From the NCBI GenBank assembly GCA_023488865.1, contig JAMDDG010000324.1, positions 1-5,989 of the forward strand: 5,989 nucleotides of DNA. The letters are read 5' to 3'. The notes under the pieces are model-generated. The model did not search any database. It was not told the origin of the DNA and saw only the letters and a list, made by a program, of their open reading frames with translations. The number at the start of each line of letters is the position of its first letter. The first letter of the stretch is position 1. Source of the DNA: Bacteroidota bacterium. Lineage in GTDB: Bacteria; Bacteroidota; Bacteroidia; Bacteroidales; Prolixibacteraceae. The position numbers and the translations under genes were made by a program. Below, piece by piece: positions 5,703-5,989 of this stretch.

Positions 5703-5989
5703 TCTCCCATCTTCTTTGCCGACAAGATTACCACGCCGCTGCCAATCATGAGCAACGACAACGATGGCGCAGTTCCGTGGTACCAGGGGATTGAGCTTTC
5801 ACCGCCATGCGCCGTTTGGGCAAACCTGCCTGGTTGCTTGTTTACAATGGGGAAGAACACACCCTGACCAAACGTCCGAACCGGCTGGATTTGTCGATCC
5901 GCATGAGCCAGTTTTTCGATTATTACCTCAAAGGCGGACCCAATCCAAAGTGGATGAAGACAGGAATTCCCGCCGTCTTGAAAGGGAAA
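5703..5989 (+). pseudogene. S9 family (prolyl oligopeptidase-like) peptidase, C-terminal remnant, frameshifted
   Basis: This is the last part of an alpha/beta-hydrolase serine peptidase of family S9. The first segment, from 5703, reads SPIFFADKITTPLPIMSNDN and then DGAVPWYQGIEL. It contains the ND-x-D-GAVPW block whose second Asp (codon 5763-5765) is the expected catalytic Asp. The frame then breaks near 5796-5800: GAGCTTTCACC needs one more T to give GAG CTT TTC ACC. In the new frame it continues TAMRRLGKPAWLLVYNGEEH and then TLTKRPNR, with the expected catalytic His at 5858-5860, followed by QFFDYYLKG and GIPAV, and is open to the right edge. Everything upstream is missing, including the catalytic Ser (GxSxGG) region and the propeller, and a TAG lies in frame at 5691. 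It has lost function; only a few C-terminal codons should lie beyond the window. GC is clearly higher than in the AT-rich DNA to its left. Confidence 0.85.

Overview
The window most likely comes from a member of the Bacteroidota. The genes lack clear Shine-Dalgarno sites, the intergenic DNA is very AT-rich, and the right edge carries the C-terminal end of an S9 (prolyl oligopeptidase family) peptidase of a type common in that phylum. The assignment rests on recognising families by eye, not on a database search.

Layout. Positions 5135 to 107 hold one compact three-gene operon on the minus strand. In transcription order it encodes: (1) an 875-residue UvrD/Rep-type (SF1A) helicase that ends with the first part of a RecB/AddB-like nuclease domain; (2) a 279-residue PD-(D/E)XK protein that supplies the rest of that domain and overlaps the helicase gene by 4 bp (ATGA); (3) after a 14-bp gap, a beta-class adenine-type DNA methyltransferase of the type III Mod family. 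The methyltransferase appears to lack its usual C-terminal domain, and its base composition changes sharply in the middle. No Res subunit is visible. Positions 5136 to 5365 are an AT-rich, gene-free leader. Positions 5366 to about 5638 are a 21-bp tandem repeat array with an alternating A/B (42-bp) pattern. Next come what looks like a solo terminal inverted repeat of an IS256-type element (about 5639 to 5665) and, from 5703 to the right edge on the plus strand, a truncated and frameshifted S9 peptidase remnant. At the left edge a short plus-strand open frame runs in from outside and overlaps the 3' end of the methyltransferase gene.

How the genes may work together. A helicase motor, a RecB-type nuclease and a modification methylase in one coupled operon suggest a restriction-like or phage-defence module in which a UvrD-type helicase-nuclease replaces the usual type III Res subunit. 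The most striking point is that the nuclease domain seems to be shared between two polypeptides. The helicase C-terminus carries the first Fe-S cysteine (C827) and the GxxxH helix histidine (H854). The separate nuclease carries the metal-binding D83, D95 and K97 and the CxxCx5C triplet. The surrounding debris (IS end, peptidase fragment, repeat array, truncated mod end) indicates an accessory, rearranged locus.
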